A stretch of DNA of 64,000 nucleotides from Okapia johnstoni. Taxonomy: Eukaryota > Chordata > Mammalia > Artiodactyla > Giraffidae. Both the position numbers and the translations under genes were made by a program. Of the stretch, positions 33,790 to 43,945 are shown one piece after another (the stretch's first letter is position 1; every line of letters begins with the position of its first letter). The DNA lies in the NCBI GenBank assembly GCA_024291935.2, contig CM044326.1, positions 32,425,948-32,489,947 on the forward strand, written 5' to 3'. The notes below the pieces were generated by a model. It searched no databases. It was not told the origin of the DNA and saw nothing but the letters and a program-made list of their open reading frames with translations.

Positions 33790-33885
33790 TCCGTATTTAA
33801 CGACCTCTGTCAAGGACTCCTGCCCAGATTCAATTACCTCCCGGGTTTCATAAGCCCAGGCGCTCCAACATAACAATGTGACCCG
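33790..33885. promoter_or_regulatory. Weak candidate conserved island
   Basis: 'gtatttaacgacctctgtca', 'ccagattcaattacctcccg', 'ccaacataacaatgtg' (Sox-like AACAAT). Short and unique. Confidence 0.3.
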
Positions 33886-35724
33886 TGCCAGCTGGCTGCG
33901 GGCTCCCCCACCCCACCCCCATCTCCCCTGTGAATGAGGAGGGGCACTGGGGAGGGCCCGACGCCAAGGTTACCTCCGGAGCCTTTTCCACCTTTTCCGG
34001 GGCTGGGAATCGCAGGCGTGGGGCTGACACTCAGCTGTAGAACTGGCACAAAGACGGATCAGGGGTTTCTGGAAGTCCTCGAAGGGCACTGAACTCAGAA
34101 TGAATGTGTTTCCAGCCAGGGTCCCGGACCTGCTCTGTGCCCAGACCTGGCTGCCTGGACACGAGCTGCGGCGGGGAGACCTCCACCCACTGCCCCTGGT
34201 GTGCGACAGGGCGTCTGAGCGCGGCAGTAGCTTGCCCCTCTGCACCTCATCCACACTCACAGTGCCCCTGCTCATGGCCAGCCCTGCCACCCTGGGCCTG
34301 CACAGGATGTCTTTGGCACACACACACCCCTGTGGCCGAAGCTGACTGTCCCTGAGAGGACTCACAACCCGCGAGATGGCAGGAAGAGTCGTGTCCCCAC
34401 TCCAGCCCAGAGTGGAAGGCCACTCGGAGTCTCTGTAGTGCTGGCGGGGCTGGTTTGAGTGCGAGCCGGCCCACCAGAGGGCAGACAGACAGAGACACGG
34501 AAGCTGGGCGAGCCAGGGGCCCGCCCCAAGCTGGCCCGGAGGCCCTGTCCGAGTCCTGCCCGGGGTCAGGGCTCCCAGGAAGCGGCCTGGTGCCTGGCCT
34601 CCCTCCCAAAGGTGCCCCAAGGGGCGTGGCCTGGGAAAGGGACGCGCAGGCCCGCCAGGCCCGAGCCTGGGCATCGGGCTCTTGTTCTGGTCACTGTGGA
34701 CACTGGCATGCTCCTTACCCCTCAGCAGAGTGGAGGACAGCTGCCCCGCCAGCTCCTTCCCTCAGGAGCCCTGCAGGGAGCCCAGGGCTTTGACCGTGGG
34801 CACCAGGAGGATGGCAAGGCATCCCAAGTCCTGGGGACATCTGTCTGCTGACCCTCTGGTCACGTGACCAGGGAGAGCCCAGGACAGGGGCTACCTCTGT
34901 GCCCGCCGGGGTCTGAGACAGAGGACTGGGCCCCCACCCAGCCTTGGAGTTCAGCCTCAGGGCCTCTGTGAGGGCTGGCCTGTGAGGGGGGGCCTCAGCA
35001 GCCCCCCTCCATGCCCAGAAGCTCACACTGACCTCTTCCTCCCGAGAAAGCCCACCAGCGGCAGCAGCTCCAAAGTGGGCCCCGGGGCAGATATTGCACC
35101 CAGGTCCTGGGGCGACCCCGGACCACCACCCTTTCAGAGCCCCCAGGAGGCAGCATTGGGTGGGATGGGAATCGTACCTGAAAGCGAGGGTCCCAGAGGG
35201 GCAGCCGTGTCAGGAAAGGAGGAGCGGGCTGCGAGTCTCTTCTCCAAGAATCACAGGCAGTTGCCCGGGGCCGGCCGACCTCTGCTCCCCGGCGGGCATC
35301 ACGGCACCAGTCCCGGCCCAGACGCTGGACCCTTGCCTGCAGAGGAGCGACGGTGTCCTCAGGCCCGAGCCCCCGGCCAGTGCCCCCACCCTCAGGCCTG
35401 TGTTCTGTCCAGTCCTGGGGGGCTGGGAGGCCCCCGCACAGCACAGACTGCCCCATGGCCCTCGCAGCCCCGGGCCCCACCCCCACCCTCGGAATGGCTC
35501 CTTCTCACCCCAGGAGGCTCCCGCAGACCCCCCACCTGCAGGTGCCCCTCCCACCCAGACTGCCTCAGGCCCTCCCGCAACCCTTCGTTTCGAGAACCCA
35601 CGTCGCTTTCCGCCTCCTCCTTGCGCTCTGGCCCCCTGCACTGGAACGAGACAGGAGTCTCTCCTCCACCGCTCCCCGAGGACGCCTGGCACCTGGATCG
35701 TCGCCTGGAACGTCGCAGGTGCTC
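33886..35724. other. Long GC-rich stretch, no gene
   Basis: About 1.8 kb with no LINE or SINE recognised. Overlapping open frames (293 codons at 34982-35863, 234 codons at 33970-34674 minus, and others) have no domain. Confidence 0.5.
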
Positions 35725-35995
35725 GGTGAATATTTGTGAGATGCCGAAGCAGAGCACCTGCCGCGTGCCAGACACAGCGATAGCCCCGGGAGAGGACGAG
35801 TGTCTGATGGAAGCGGCCCTGGGAGAGGACGAGTGTCTGATGGAAGTGGTCCCAGCAGCCTGAGAGGTAGCTGCAGGTACCACCTCGGCTTTCCGGGTGG
35901 CGAACTGAGGCTCAGAGAGGGTAAGCAGCTTGTCCAAGGTCACACAGCAGTGACCCTGGGCCAGGTGTCTGCTCCAGGCTCTGACTCCCACACTG
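35725..35995 (-). mobile_element. MIR SINE containing a 33-bp tandem duplication
   Basis: Antisense MIR from 'ggtgctcggtgaatatttgt' and 'gcgtgccagacacagcg' to 'aactgaggctcagagagggt' and 'ccaaggtcacacagcagtg'. Between these halves lies a two-copy tandem repeat (35788-35853). Confidence 0.75.
35788..35853. repeat. 33-bp direct tandem duplication
   Basis: Two adjacent copies beginning 'gggagaggacgagtgtctga', identical over their first 26 bases and differing only near the end (cggccct versus tggtccc). High identity means a recent event compared with the old MIR around it. It is in frame (11 codons) in the plus frame, but nothing suggests that frame is translated. Confidence 0.95.
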
Positions 35996-36009
35996 CATGC
36001 CGGAGAGAC

Positions 36010-36110
36010 GTGGTTAATGTTCCCACCTTGCAGATGAGGAAGCAGGGCCTCAGAGCCCTCTGCAGTGGCCCAGGGTCACACGCCTCCTGTGACCCCTCAA
36101 CTGAGGCTGT
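36010..36110 (-). mobile_element. MIR SINE, second fragment
   Basis: 'gttcccaccttgcagatgag', 'gaagcagggcctcagagccc', 'cccagggtcacacgc'. It repeats the MIR middle region directly after the previous MIR, so it is a separate insertion. Confidence 0.65.
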
Positions 36111-36209
36111 CTAGCTCCTACTCCCACGTCCGCCACCCCCACCATGTCTTCGTCCTAGAAGGAGGCCCTGCTACGGTTCGGATATTTTCCTGAAGGCTGC
36201 CTGCCGTCC

Positions 36210-36290
36210 ACACCCCTCCCCCCCACGTGACTTTTAAGAAATATCACCTAATTAACGGATCGCTGGCTTCCAGCACTGCCAAATTCCCTC
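36210..36290. promoter_or_regulatory. Candidate conserved noncoding island
   Basis: Contains 'cacgtgacttttaagaaata' (E-box CACGTG) and TAATTA at 36249 within 'cacctaattaacggatcg'. Unique. Confidence 0.4.
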
Positions 36291-36526
36291 CCATGGCGTC
36301 TGGCCACTGCCTGGGTGCTCTCATATGCCGGCCAGCCCTGCCAGGAGGAGCTGGCGCCTGGTCCCCGCTTGGCAGGGCCCTGGGCTCCTGGCCCCACGCC
36401 CCTGCCCCCACACTGCTGTGATTCTGAGCACCACTCCTGTCCGGCCCCCTGTAGACCCCACTCCTGGCCTGTGTAGACACGACCCTTCCCGAGGCTGCGC
36501 TGCCAGGCCTCGAGGCCAGGAATATT
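36291..36526. other. GC-rich unique sequence
   Basis: No gene. Short frames only. Confidence 0.4.
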
Positions 36527-36563
36527 CCTTTCTCATCTCTCTGTCTCTCTGTCTCTCTCTCCA
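36527..36563. repeat. (TCTC/TGTC)n simple repeat
   Basis: Alternating TCTC with TGTC interruptions for about 35 bp, immediately left of the large AT-rich element. Confidence 0.8.
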
Positions 36564-36990
36564 ACAAGCCAAGAATCCTCATTCTCCTAATTATTGGAGA
36601 ACAGATTTTCCCCCAAATAATTAGGCAACTTAAATCATACACTCTTCCTCTGAGAACTATATTTAATCCTGATTTGAATGCAATTTACACATCTCAGTTC
36701 CCTTAAGCGGTTCTGGAAGCCAAAACATGGATCAAATATTTTTTAAATGTCAAATGCTGCTTAATTGTGGATTGCGCTGAATTTATTTGTACAGATAAGT
36801 GTTTGATCTCCTGCTTCCTTCTTCTCCCAGAGTAACTGTCCTTAATCTACATGATTCTCCAATTGCTCTCGTAGCTGGAGGATCAAAATAGTATGCATAG
36901 AGCACTCAAAATTTGTAACGTCTTTTAAAAGATGCATATTCAAATTGGAACAGAAAACTAGTAACTGAAGATTTTAGAGGAATTTATTAA
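36564..36990. promoter_or_regulatory. Largest candidate conserved noncoding element
   Basis: About 430 bp of unique AT-rich sequence without transposon signatures. It has TAATTA at 36588 and 36618, 'tttaatcctgatttgaatgc', 'ggatcaaatattttttaaat' (nuclear-factor and TCF-like words), 'gcttaattgtggattg', 'gtttgatctcctgc' and 'ttgtaacgtcttttaaaaga'. This density and length, with a GC-rich left flank, make it the best single enhancer candidate in the window. Confidence 0.55.
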
Positions 36991-37341
36991 CGCTCAAAGG
37001 AGGCAGGCACCAAGAATGCCTGGGGTCCCAGAAGCGCCACCCTCATCTATTCCTGGGCCAAGCACCTCTCCGCCCAGGGTCTGTCCACGGCAGGGGTCTC
37101 TGCTGGCTCCTGCTCGTTTCTCCTTTCTCCCCTGGTTTCACATATGTCAGTCGGGGAGGCAGCAGCTTGGGGGTGCCGACAGCACGTGCAGGGCCAGGGA
37201 GCAGGGTGGAAAGAAGGCCCATGGCACTTGTCAACCTGGAGGTCACCCCAATCTTACTGGGCTCCCTCAGGAGAGTGGGGCCCTCAGTCTCTCTTCCTAC
37301 AAATTTCCACCCTCAAAAGAGATCCACTGGGTTGTTCCTTT
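36991..37341. other. Unique spacer, no gene
   Basis: Ordinary sequence. Its last nine bases (TGTTCCTTT, 37333-37341) form the left target-site duplication of the following BovB. Confidence 0.45.
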
Positions 37342-37990
37342 GTTGTTCAGTCGCTTAGTCGTGTCCAACTCAACAACCCCACGGACTGCGACACATCAGG
37401 CTTCCCTGTCCCTGGCCATCTCCCAGAGTTTGCTCAAACTCATGTCCATTGAGTCAGTGATACCACCCAACGATCTCATCCTCTGCAATCCCCTTCTCCT
37501 CCTGCCTCCTATCTTTCCCAGCATCAGGGTCTCTTCAAATGAGTCAGCTCGTAGCATCAGATGGCCGAAGTATTGGAGTTGCAGCTTCAGCATCAGTTCT
37601 TCCAAGGAATATTCAGGGTTGATTTCCTTTAGGATTGACTGGTTTTATCTTGCAGTCCAAGTGACTCTCAAGAGTCTTCTCCAGCACCACAGTTCGAAAG
37701 CATCATTCTCTGGCATTTAGCCTTCTTTATGATCCAACTCTCACATCCACACATGACTCCTGGAAAAACCATAGCTTTGATTATATGGACCTTTGTCGGT
37801 AAAGTAATGTCTCTGTTTTTTAATATGCGGTCTAGGTTGGTCATAGTTTTTCTTCCAAGGAGCAAGCGTCTTTTAATTTCACAGCTGCAGTCACCATCCA
37901 CAGAGATTTTGGAGCCCAAGAAAATAAAGTCTGTCACTGTTTCCACTGTTTCCCCATCACTTCATGGCAATTAGATGGGAAAACGGTGGC
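37342..37990 (-). mobile_element. BovB LINE with 5' inversion (twin-primed)
   Basis: Antisense BovB running from its 3' end ('ttgttcagtcgcttagtcgt') through the reverse-transcriptase C-terminal coding region (minus-strand TDFIFLGSKISVDGDCSCEI, then RRLLLGRKTMTNLD). At about 37957 it switches to sense orientation for some 33 bp ('cacttcatggcaattagatg'). The two arms (37943-37957 and 37975-37989) are inverted repeats matching 13 of 15 bases. Flanking TGTTCCTTT and TGTTCCCTT (37333-37341, 37991-37999) are an 8/9 target-site duplication enclosing both orientations, so one integration explains both. Confidence 0.93.
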
Positions 37991-38140
37991 TGTTCCCTTA
38001 GTCTGCCCCACGATTGTATTAATAACTGAAGTCCTGGTGGCCATCCTGTCCGTCTGGTCTTTGCCAACAGCTGAGTCTAACTGGCCTTTGTTAAGTGAAG
38101 CGTCTCTAGTTTATGTTGTATTAGCCAGAGGGAAGAAGCA
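37991..38140. other. Unclassified spacer
   Basis: Moderately AT-rich sequence between the BovB duplication and the Tigger terminal repeat. Nothing recognised. Confidence 0.4.
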
Positions 38141-38606
38141 CAGGCAGACCTCAGAGATACTGCAGGTTTGGCCCCAGACATTCCAATAAAACAAATATCC
38201 CAGTAAAATGAGTCCCATGAATTGTTTGGTTTCCCCATACATATAAATTTATGTTTATGCTATGCTGTGTTCTATTAAGTGTGAGATAGCATTATTTCTA
38301 AAAAGCAACGAATGTGCCTTAATTTAAAATATTTTATTGCTAAAAGATGCTAAGCATCACCTGAGCCTTCAGCGAACCGTAGTATCAATAGAAACATCGA
38401 GGCTCGCTGAGCACAGTGATAAATAGGAAAGCAGCGAGGGGCTGTTGGGGATGCTGCAGGACTTTAAAAATGTGACACAGAGACACAAAGTGAGCAAATG
38501 CTGTGGAAAAAGTGGCGCAGACAGACACAGCAACGCGGTGTGGCCAAAACCTCCAATCTGCAGAAAATGCAGTCTCTGCAGAGAGCAGCAAAGCGAGGTG
38601 GGCCCG
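38141..38606 (-). mobile_element. Tigger1-like DNA transposon, internally deleted
   Basis: Left terminus 'caggcagacctcagagatac' and right terminus 'gcaaagcgaggtgggcccg' are the two Tigger-type terminal inverted repeats. Inside, 'gaattgtttggtttcccc', 'tattaagtgtgagatagcat' and 'ctgagccttcagcgaaccg' are the 3' part of the element read on the minus strand. 'atgtgacacagagacacaaa' and 'gctgtggaaaaagtggcgc' are its 5' leader. The ~2-kb transposase region between them is absent, as in non-autonomous derivatives. Cut-and-paste pogo/Tc1-mariner class, long extinct. Confidence 0.85.
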
Positions 38607-39519
38607 CCCTTCTTTCCACGCTGCTTGCAAACCAGCTCCCACCTGCTTCCTTCCTCGCCTCCTTCCTGCCACCTGAGGACCCACACGCCTTGCAGCCCAT
38701 CAAGGCCCTGTGGTCTCACTTGATCTCCAAACCTCTGGGCCTACGTCCACAGCCTCCACCTCTGCTTTCCGGGGCCTCGCGGCCCAGTCTGAGCAAGGTT
38801 TCACACAGCCCTGCCAGCCCCAAAGCCAATGCCACAGCTGTGGGGTTTGTGGGTACAGCGCCTGAATCAAGGTGCCAGCCTGTGCCAGCTGGGGTAGCAG
38901 TGACCTCAGACCCGAACAGTTCACAGAGAAGGTTATTTCTCACCCAAGCTACCTGCCGACTGCCTTTTCCACACATCAGGATTCAGGCTGGAGAGATGGC
39001 CACGGCACTCAGAAGGAGACAACACTAGCCCTCTATGGGGGGTGGGGGGCGGAGACCCCCAGGAGGAATAACCCAGCTCTACAGGCAGACTCCTTCCTGC
39101 CCACTGTTCCGCACAGTCTGGCAAGTAGGAACTGGCCCACAACTAAGGGAGGGATTTGCTGGTAGCTGGGACAGAGCAGCGGCCAAATGAGTGGAACTTC
39201 TCCACAGCTTCTATAGTCTCAGCCTCGGGAGAGCCTCGCCTGCCTCCTAAACCACAGGGCATCAAAGAGCCAATGTGAGCAGAGCGTGGCAGGACAGTGA
39301 GGGGAGACGGGCAAGCGCAGATTCACCACTGAGCCTGGAACAGCCCTCTCCCGGTAACGGATGGACAAGCAGTCAGGAAGCCAGGGAGGATACAGTTCCA
39401 CATGAAGACCATCAGTCGACTTTCTCCAGGGACACATCTGGAACATTCCATGCAACAGTAGACTTCACATCCTCCTCACATCCATCTGGGCCAGAAGACA
39501 CCGTAACAGATTTAAAAGA
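38607..39519. other. Unique sequence, no gene
   Basis: GC-moderate. No recognised repeat or domain. A G-rich 'ggggggtggggggcgg' lies at 39038. Confidence 0.45.
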
Positions 39520-39570
39520 ATAGAAATGAAGAGTTTGGGATTAACATACACACACCATTATTCATAAGAT

Positions 39571-39778
39571 GGGCTTCCCAGGTGGCTCAGCGGTAAAGAA
39601 TCTGTCTGCAATGCAGAAGACGTGGGTTTGATCCTTGGGTCAGGAAGATCCCCGGAGAAGGGAATGGCAACCCACTCCGGTATTTGTGCCTGGGAAATCC
39701 CCTGGACAGAGGAGCCTGGCGGACTACAGTCCATGGGGTCGAAAAGAGTCAGACACAACTTAGCAACTAAACAACAAC
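39571..39778 (+). mobile_element. Bov-tA2 SINE
   Basis: Near full-length: 'gggcttcccaggtggctcag', 'gtttgatccttgggtcagga', 'acagtccatggggtcgaaaa', 'agtcagacacaacttagc'. Confidence 0.96.
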
Positions 39779-39866
39779 CATACATGAAACAGATATCCAG
39801 CAAGGACCCACTGCATAGCACAGGGAATTCTATCCAATACTTTAAAATAACCCATAAGGGAAAAGG

Positions 39867-40072
39867 GGGCTTCCCAGATGGTGCACTGGTAAAGACTCTA
39901 CCTGCCAATACAGCAGACACAAGACACCTGGGTATAATCCCTGGGTTGGGAAGAGTCCCTGGAAATGGCAACCCACTCCAGTATTCTTGCCTGGGAAATG
40001 CCATGAACAGAGGAGCCTGGCAGGCCACAGGCCGGGGGGTCACAAAAAGTCAGGCACAACTGAGTATCTGAG
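39867..40072 (+). mobile_element. Bov-tA SINE, second copy
   Basis: 'gggcttcccagatggtgcac', 'taatccctgggttgggaaga', 'gtattcttgcctgggaaatg', 'cacaaaaagtcaggcacaac'. Inserted in the same L1 3' UTR fewer than 100 bp from the previous SINE. Confidence 0.95.
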
Positions 40073-40380
40073 GACATAGGTAGATGTGTAACCGAATCAC
40101 TGTGTTATACACCTGGAACTGTCGTGATATCTGAAATCAACTCTATGTCAATTTAAAAAAAGAATAGAAATCATATAAAAGATATTATCAGACCACAACA
40201 GAGTTAAATTAAAAATAATAATAGAACAGAGAAGCTGGAAAATCCCCAAATGTTTGAAAGTTGAACAACACAAGCCTAAGTAACACATGGGTCTAAGGAG
40301 CGGTGTTGGGAGAGGTTTTACCAAATATTTTGGACTAAATGAAAATAGAAATAAAAATTATCAAAACTTGCAGGTGCAGC

Positions 40381-40416
40381 GAAGGCGGCGAAGGCGGCGA
40401 AGGCGGCGAAGGCGGC
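40381..40416 (+). repeat. (GAAGGCGGC)4 array inside L1 ORF2
   Basis: Four exact 9-bp units replace the point where other L1 copies have a single 'gctaaagcagtgct'-like block just before 'gagggaaat'. It arose by local expansion after the surrounding L1 had mutated. It is CpG-bearing in an otherwise AT-rich element. Confidence 0.95.
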
Positions 40417-41359
40417 GCTCAGAGGGAAATCTGCAGCATTAACTGTATGTGTTAGAAAAGAAGAAAGATCTAAAGTAAATTTGTGCTTTCACCTTAGGAA
40501 ACTTGAAATAGAAGAGCAATTTAAGACCAAAGAAAGCGGAGGAAATCACAAAAATTAGAGCAGAGATCAATGACATTGACAATAAGAAAGCAATAGGGAA
40601 AATCAACGAGACCGAAAGCTTGTTCTTCGGAAAGATCATTGATAAATCTCCAGCCAGGCTAACCAAAAAAAAGATGGCAAATTCCTGATACCAGAAATGA
40701 AAATGGTGACATCACCACTGGTCCACGACATTAAATGAATCATAAAAGAGTAGTGTGATCAACACTATGGCCACAAATTTGAAAGCATAACGTGAAAGGG
40801 GCCGATTACTTAAAAGACACAAACTGCCAAAAGTCACAGAAGGATGAAAAGTTCAACTGAATAGACCTGTGTCTATTAAAGGAACTGGAAAAAGAAGTAA
40901 TCACTAAAAACCCAGTGACATCACTGGTAAATTCCACCAAGCATTTAAGAAATGAAAGATACCAGTTCTCAGCACTTCCTCATGGAAACAGAAGCAGAGC
41001 AAACGCTTCCTGATTTGCTCCGTAAGGCTGGCATTACCGATCCCAAAAAGGAGACATTAAAAGAAAACTACAAACCAATAACTCCTACGACTGTAGATGC
41101 AAAGTTCATTAACAAAATACTACTAAATTGAATCCAACAATACATAAAAATAATTATATGCCGTGGTCAGGCATATTTCCACATTCAAAAATCAATCTAT
41201 ATACACGTATATAAATAAGTCTCTCTACCCATCTGTCTGCCTCACTATCTCCTGGAACTGATGATCAAGTTTAACAAGGTCAGATGCAAGGTTAACATGT
41301 GTAAGTCAGTTGCTTTCCTATGAATCAGCAATGAACAATTGGAATTAGTTTTCTTGTTT

Positions 41360-41778
41360 TGTTTTTTTAAGATTTTTTAAAATGTGGATCATTCTTAAAG
41401 TCTTTATTGAATTTGTTACAATATTGCTTCTGCTTTATATATATATATTTTTGGCCCCAAGGAACGTGGCACAGGGGCTTCCCAGGCGGCACAGTGGTAA
41501 AGAATCTGCCTGCCAGTGCCGAGACTCGGCGGGTTCAACCCCTGGGACAGGAAGATCCCCTGGAGAAGGAAACGGCACCCCACTCTGGTATTCTTGCCTG
41601 GAGAATCCCATGGACAGAGGAGCCTGGCGGGCTACAGTCCATGAGGATGCGAAAGAGACACAGCTTAGTGACTGAGCACACACAAACGTGGGATCTCAGC
41701 TCCTCGCCCAGGGGTCAAAGCCGGGCCCCCTGCACTGGAAGGTGAAGCCTTAACCTCTGGGCTGCCAGGGAAGTCCCT
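41360..41778 (-). mobile_element. CHR-type SINE interrupted by a Bov-tA SINE
   Basis: Antisense SINE: 'tcttaaagtctttattgaat', 'acaatattgcttctgcttta', 'tttttggccccaaggaacgt', then after the insertion 'gtgggatctcagctcctcgc', 'gtgaagccttaacctctggg' and 'gccagggaagtccct'. The Bov-tA at 41470-41684 divides it. Confidence 0.88.
41470..41684 (+). mobile_element. Bov-tA SINE nested in the CHR-type SINE
   Basis: 'ggcttcccaggcggcacagt', 'gttcaacccctgggacagga', 'gtattcttgcctggagaatc', 'acagtccatgaggatgcgaa'. Flanked by AACGTGG at 41463-41469 and 41685-41691, a short target-site duplication. Three-level nest: L1, CHR-type SINE, Bov-tA. Confidence 0.95.
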
Positions 41779-42306
41779 GGAATTTGAAATTAAGAAAACA
41801 ATGCCAGTTACAAGAGATCCCCCCATCCCAGATTGAAATACTTTGGCATAAACCTAGCAAAGTATGTACAGGATCTATAAGCTAAAAACTACGAAACTCT
41901 GAAGAAAGAGATCAAAGAAGCTGCAAATAAATGGAGAGATATTATTCCATGATCATGGATGGGAAGGCTTGAGTTATTGTTAAAATATGACTTCTTCCAA
42001 ATATACTCTATCCATTCAGTGGATTCCCAATCAGAATCCCAGCAAACCATTTAGTCGCCGGAGCTATCGACAAACGGATTCTGAAAAGTTGATACGGAGA
42101 GTCGGAAGTCCCAGGACGCCCAGCACACTCTAAGGCACCAAGCCGGGGGCCACACTGTCCTGTGTCCAAGCTTCTTATCCGGTGGCAGAAATCCAGAGAG
42201 GTATTGGTAAAAGAATAGACAGAAAAATCATCAGAACAGCTTAGAAAGCCTGATAGTGGACCTGCACAAATACTGTCAACTCATCTCTGACACAGAAGCA
42301 AAGGCA

Positions 42307-42503
42307 GGGGACTTCCCTGGGGGCCCAGCGGTTAGGACTTCATCTTCCAAAGCAGGGGGTGCGGGTTCAAGCCCTGGCCACGAGCTAAGGTCCCACATGC
42401 CTCAAGGTTGAAAAACCAAACGAAAAACAGAAGCATTACTGTAACGAATTCAATCAAGACTTTAAAAATGGTTCACGTCAGAAAAAAAAAATCTTAAAAA
42501 AAA
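42307..42503 (+). mobile_element. CHR-type SINE with exact 11-bp target-site duplication
   Basis: 'ggggacttccctgggggccc', 'gttcaagccctggccacga', long A-rich tail. Flanked by exact AAGCAAAGGCA at 42296-42306 and 42504-42514. Confidence 0.93.
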
Positions 42504-42951
42504 AAGCAAAGGCAATTCAACGGAGAAACACGGACTTTTCAAAAATGGTCTGCGACAATTGTACATCATATTTTAAATTTTAAAAAGTGAATCAAAACCC
42601 AGATCAAGGACACTTTTCGCAAAAATTACCTCAAATTTACTTATATGTAAACCTGAAAACTATAAAGCTTCTAGAGAAAAAAAACTCAGGACCTGTGTGA
42701 TCTTGGGTTTGACGAGCAATTTTTTGTCGCAACACCAAAAGCACAATCTATGAAAGAAAAATTGCTGTTAGACTTTTTCAAATGAAAAAACAAAAGACAC
42801 TGTTAAGAGAATAAAAAGACAAGCCACAGGCAGGGAGAAAAATCTTTGCAAAGCACGTGTCAGATAAAGGACTTCAATTCAAAACACACAAAGATCTCTG
42901 AAGACCTAACAGGAAACAAAGAAAGCTGACTTTAAAATAAGGAAAAGTTCT

Positions 42952-43071
42952 GGGACTTCTCTAGCGATCCAGTGGTTAAGACTCTGCAGGTCCAATGGTC
43001 CATCCCTGGCTGGAGAACTAGGATCCCACATGTCCCACGGCATAAAATAAATAAAGATAAATAAAATAATC
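42952..43071 (+). mobile_element. CHR-type SINE, short copy
   Basis: 'gggacttctctagcgatcca', 'gtggttaagactctgcaggt', 'actaggatcccacatgtccc', ending in an (ATAAA)-type tail 'ataaaataaataaagataaa'. Confidence 0.85.
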
Positions 43072-43945
43072 AAACGGAATAAAGGTCTGAAGAGACAGCT
43101 CGGGAAAAAGACAAATATAAAGAAACGGCAAATACACCTACGAAAAGGTGCCACTGCCATTTATCGTTAGGGAAAAGCAAGTTCAAACAGGGAAAAACAG
43201 TTGCATGCCCACAAGAACGGCCAAATTCCCCCAAACTGATAACACCAATTGCTCTCAAGAACGCAGAGCAATCTTCATCCCTCCCTGGTGGGAACACAGA
43301 TTGGTACTGACTGGGAGACAGTCTGGCAGCTCCCTCGATGCTAAACATAGTCCCACCATATGAACCAGCACTTGAATTGCTAGGTGTTTACCCAACTGAC
43401 TTGAAAGCTTATGTCCACACAATGCCCGTATGCAAATGTTTATAGCAGCTTTATTCAGAATTGCCAAAAAACGGAGGCAATCAAGATGTCCTCCCATAGG
43501 TGATGAATAAACAAATCCTGGTACATCCATACAGCGGAGTATTATTCAGGGATAAACATTAATGAGCTGTCAAGCCACAGAAAGACATGGATGAACCTCA
43601 AATGCATATGGCTAGGGGAGAGGAGCCAATCTGAAAAGACTTCGTTCTGTAGGATTCCCACTCCATGACGTTCCAGAAATGGCAAAACCAGAGACAGGAC
43701 ACAGATCTGTGGTTGCCAGGGGTCCCAGGGCAGAGGACAGAGGGTGACCAGGTGAAGCGCAAGGATTTTTAGGGCAGTGAAAGTATTCTGTATGAGGCCA
43801 AAAGGATGGATACAAGACCCTGTGCGTTTGTCACAACAAGCAGCTTTATCTAAATGGATGGTCTTAATATATGCAAATGTTAAAAACTTACTTACGAGGC
43901 TACGGGTTCCTGGGAAGATGTGCAGGCTGGAACAAAAGAAACCAA

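Larger units (their letters stand above)
39520..40160 (+). mobile_element. L1 LINE 3' UTR split by two Bov-tA SINEs
   Basis: Left piece 'gggattaacatacacacacc', middle piece 'cagcaaggacccactgcata' and 'gcacagggaattctatccaa', right piece 'cactgtgttatacacctgga' ending in an A-rich tail. This is the standard ruminant L1 3' UTR order. Two SINEs interrupt it. Confidence 0.92.
40161..43945 (+). mobile_element. Old L1 LINE (ORF2 part and 3' region), multiply interrupted
   Basis: Sense L1: 'gagctggaaaatccccaaa'-type reading into 'cagagatcaatgacattgac', 'aactacaaaccaataactcc' (QPITP-like reverse-transcriptase region), 'gtaagtcagttgctttccta', 'gcaatctatgaaagaaaaat'-type text, 'ccaccatatgaaccagcac', 'gtttatagcagctttattca', 'gatgaataaacaaatcctgg' and a 3' UTR ending near 43945. 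Pieces are 40161-41359, 41779-42306, 42515-42951 and 43072-43945. No intact ORF; numerous stops. Three CHR-type SINEs and one nested Bov-tA interrupt it. Confidence 0.9.

Noticed and set aside
34982..35863. 293-codon open frame ending with EDECLMEA repeats
   Set aside because: The repeated end is the 33-bp duplication in an antisense MIR, not a protein repeat. Opposite-strand frames overlap and there is no domain.
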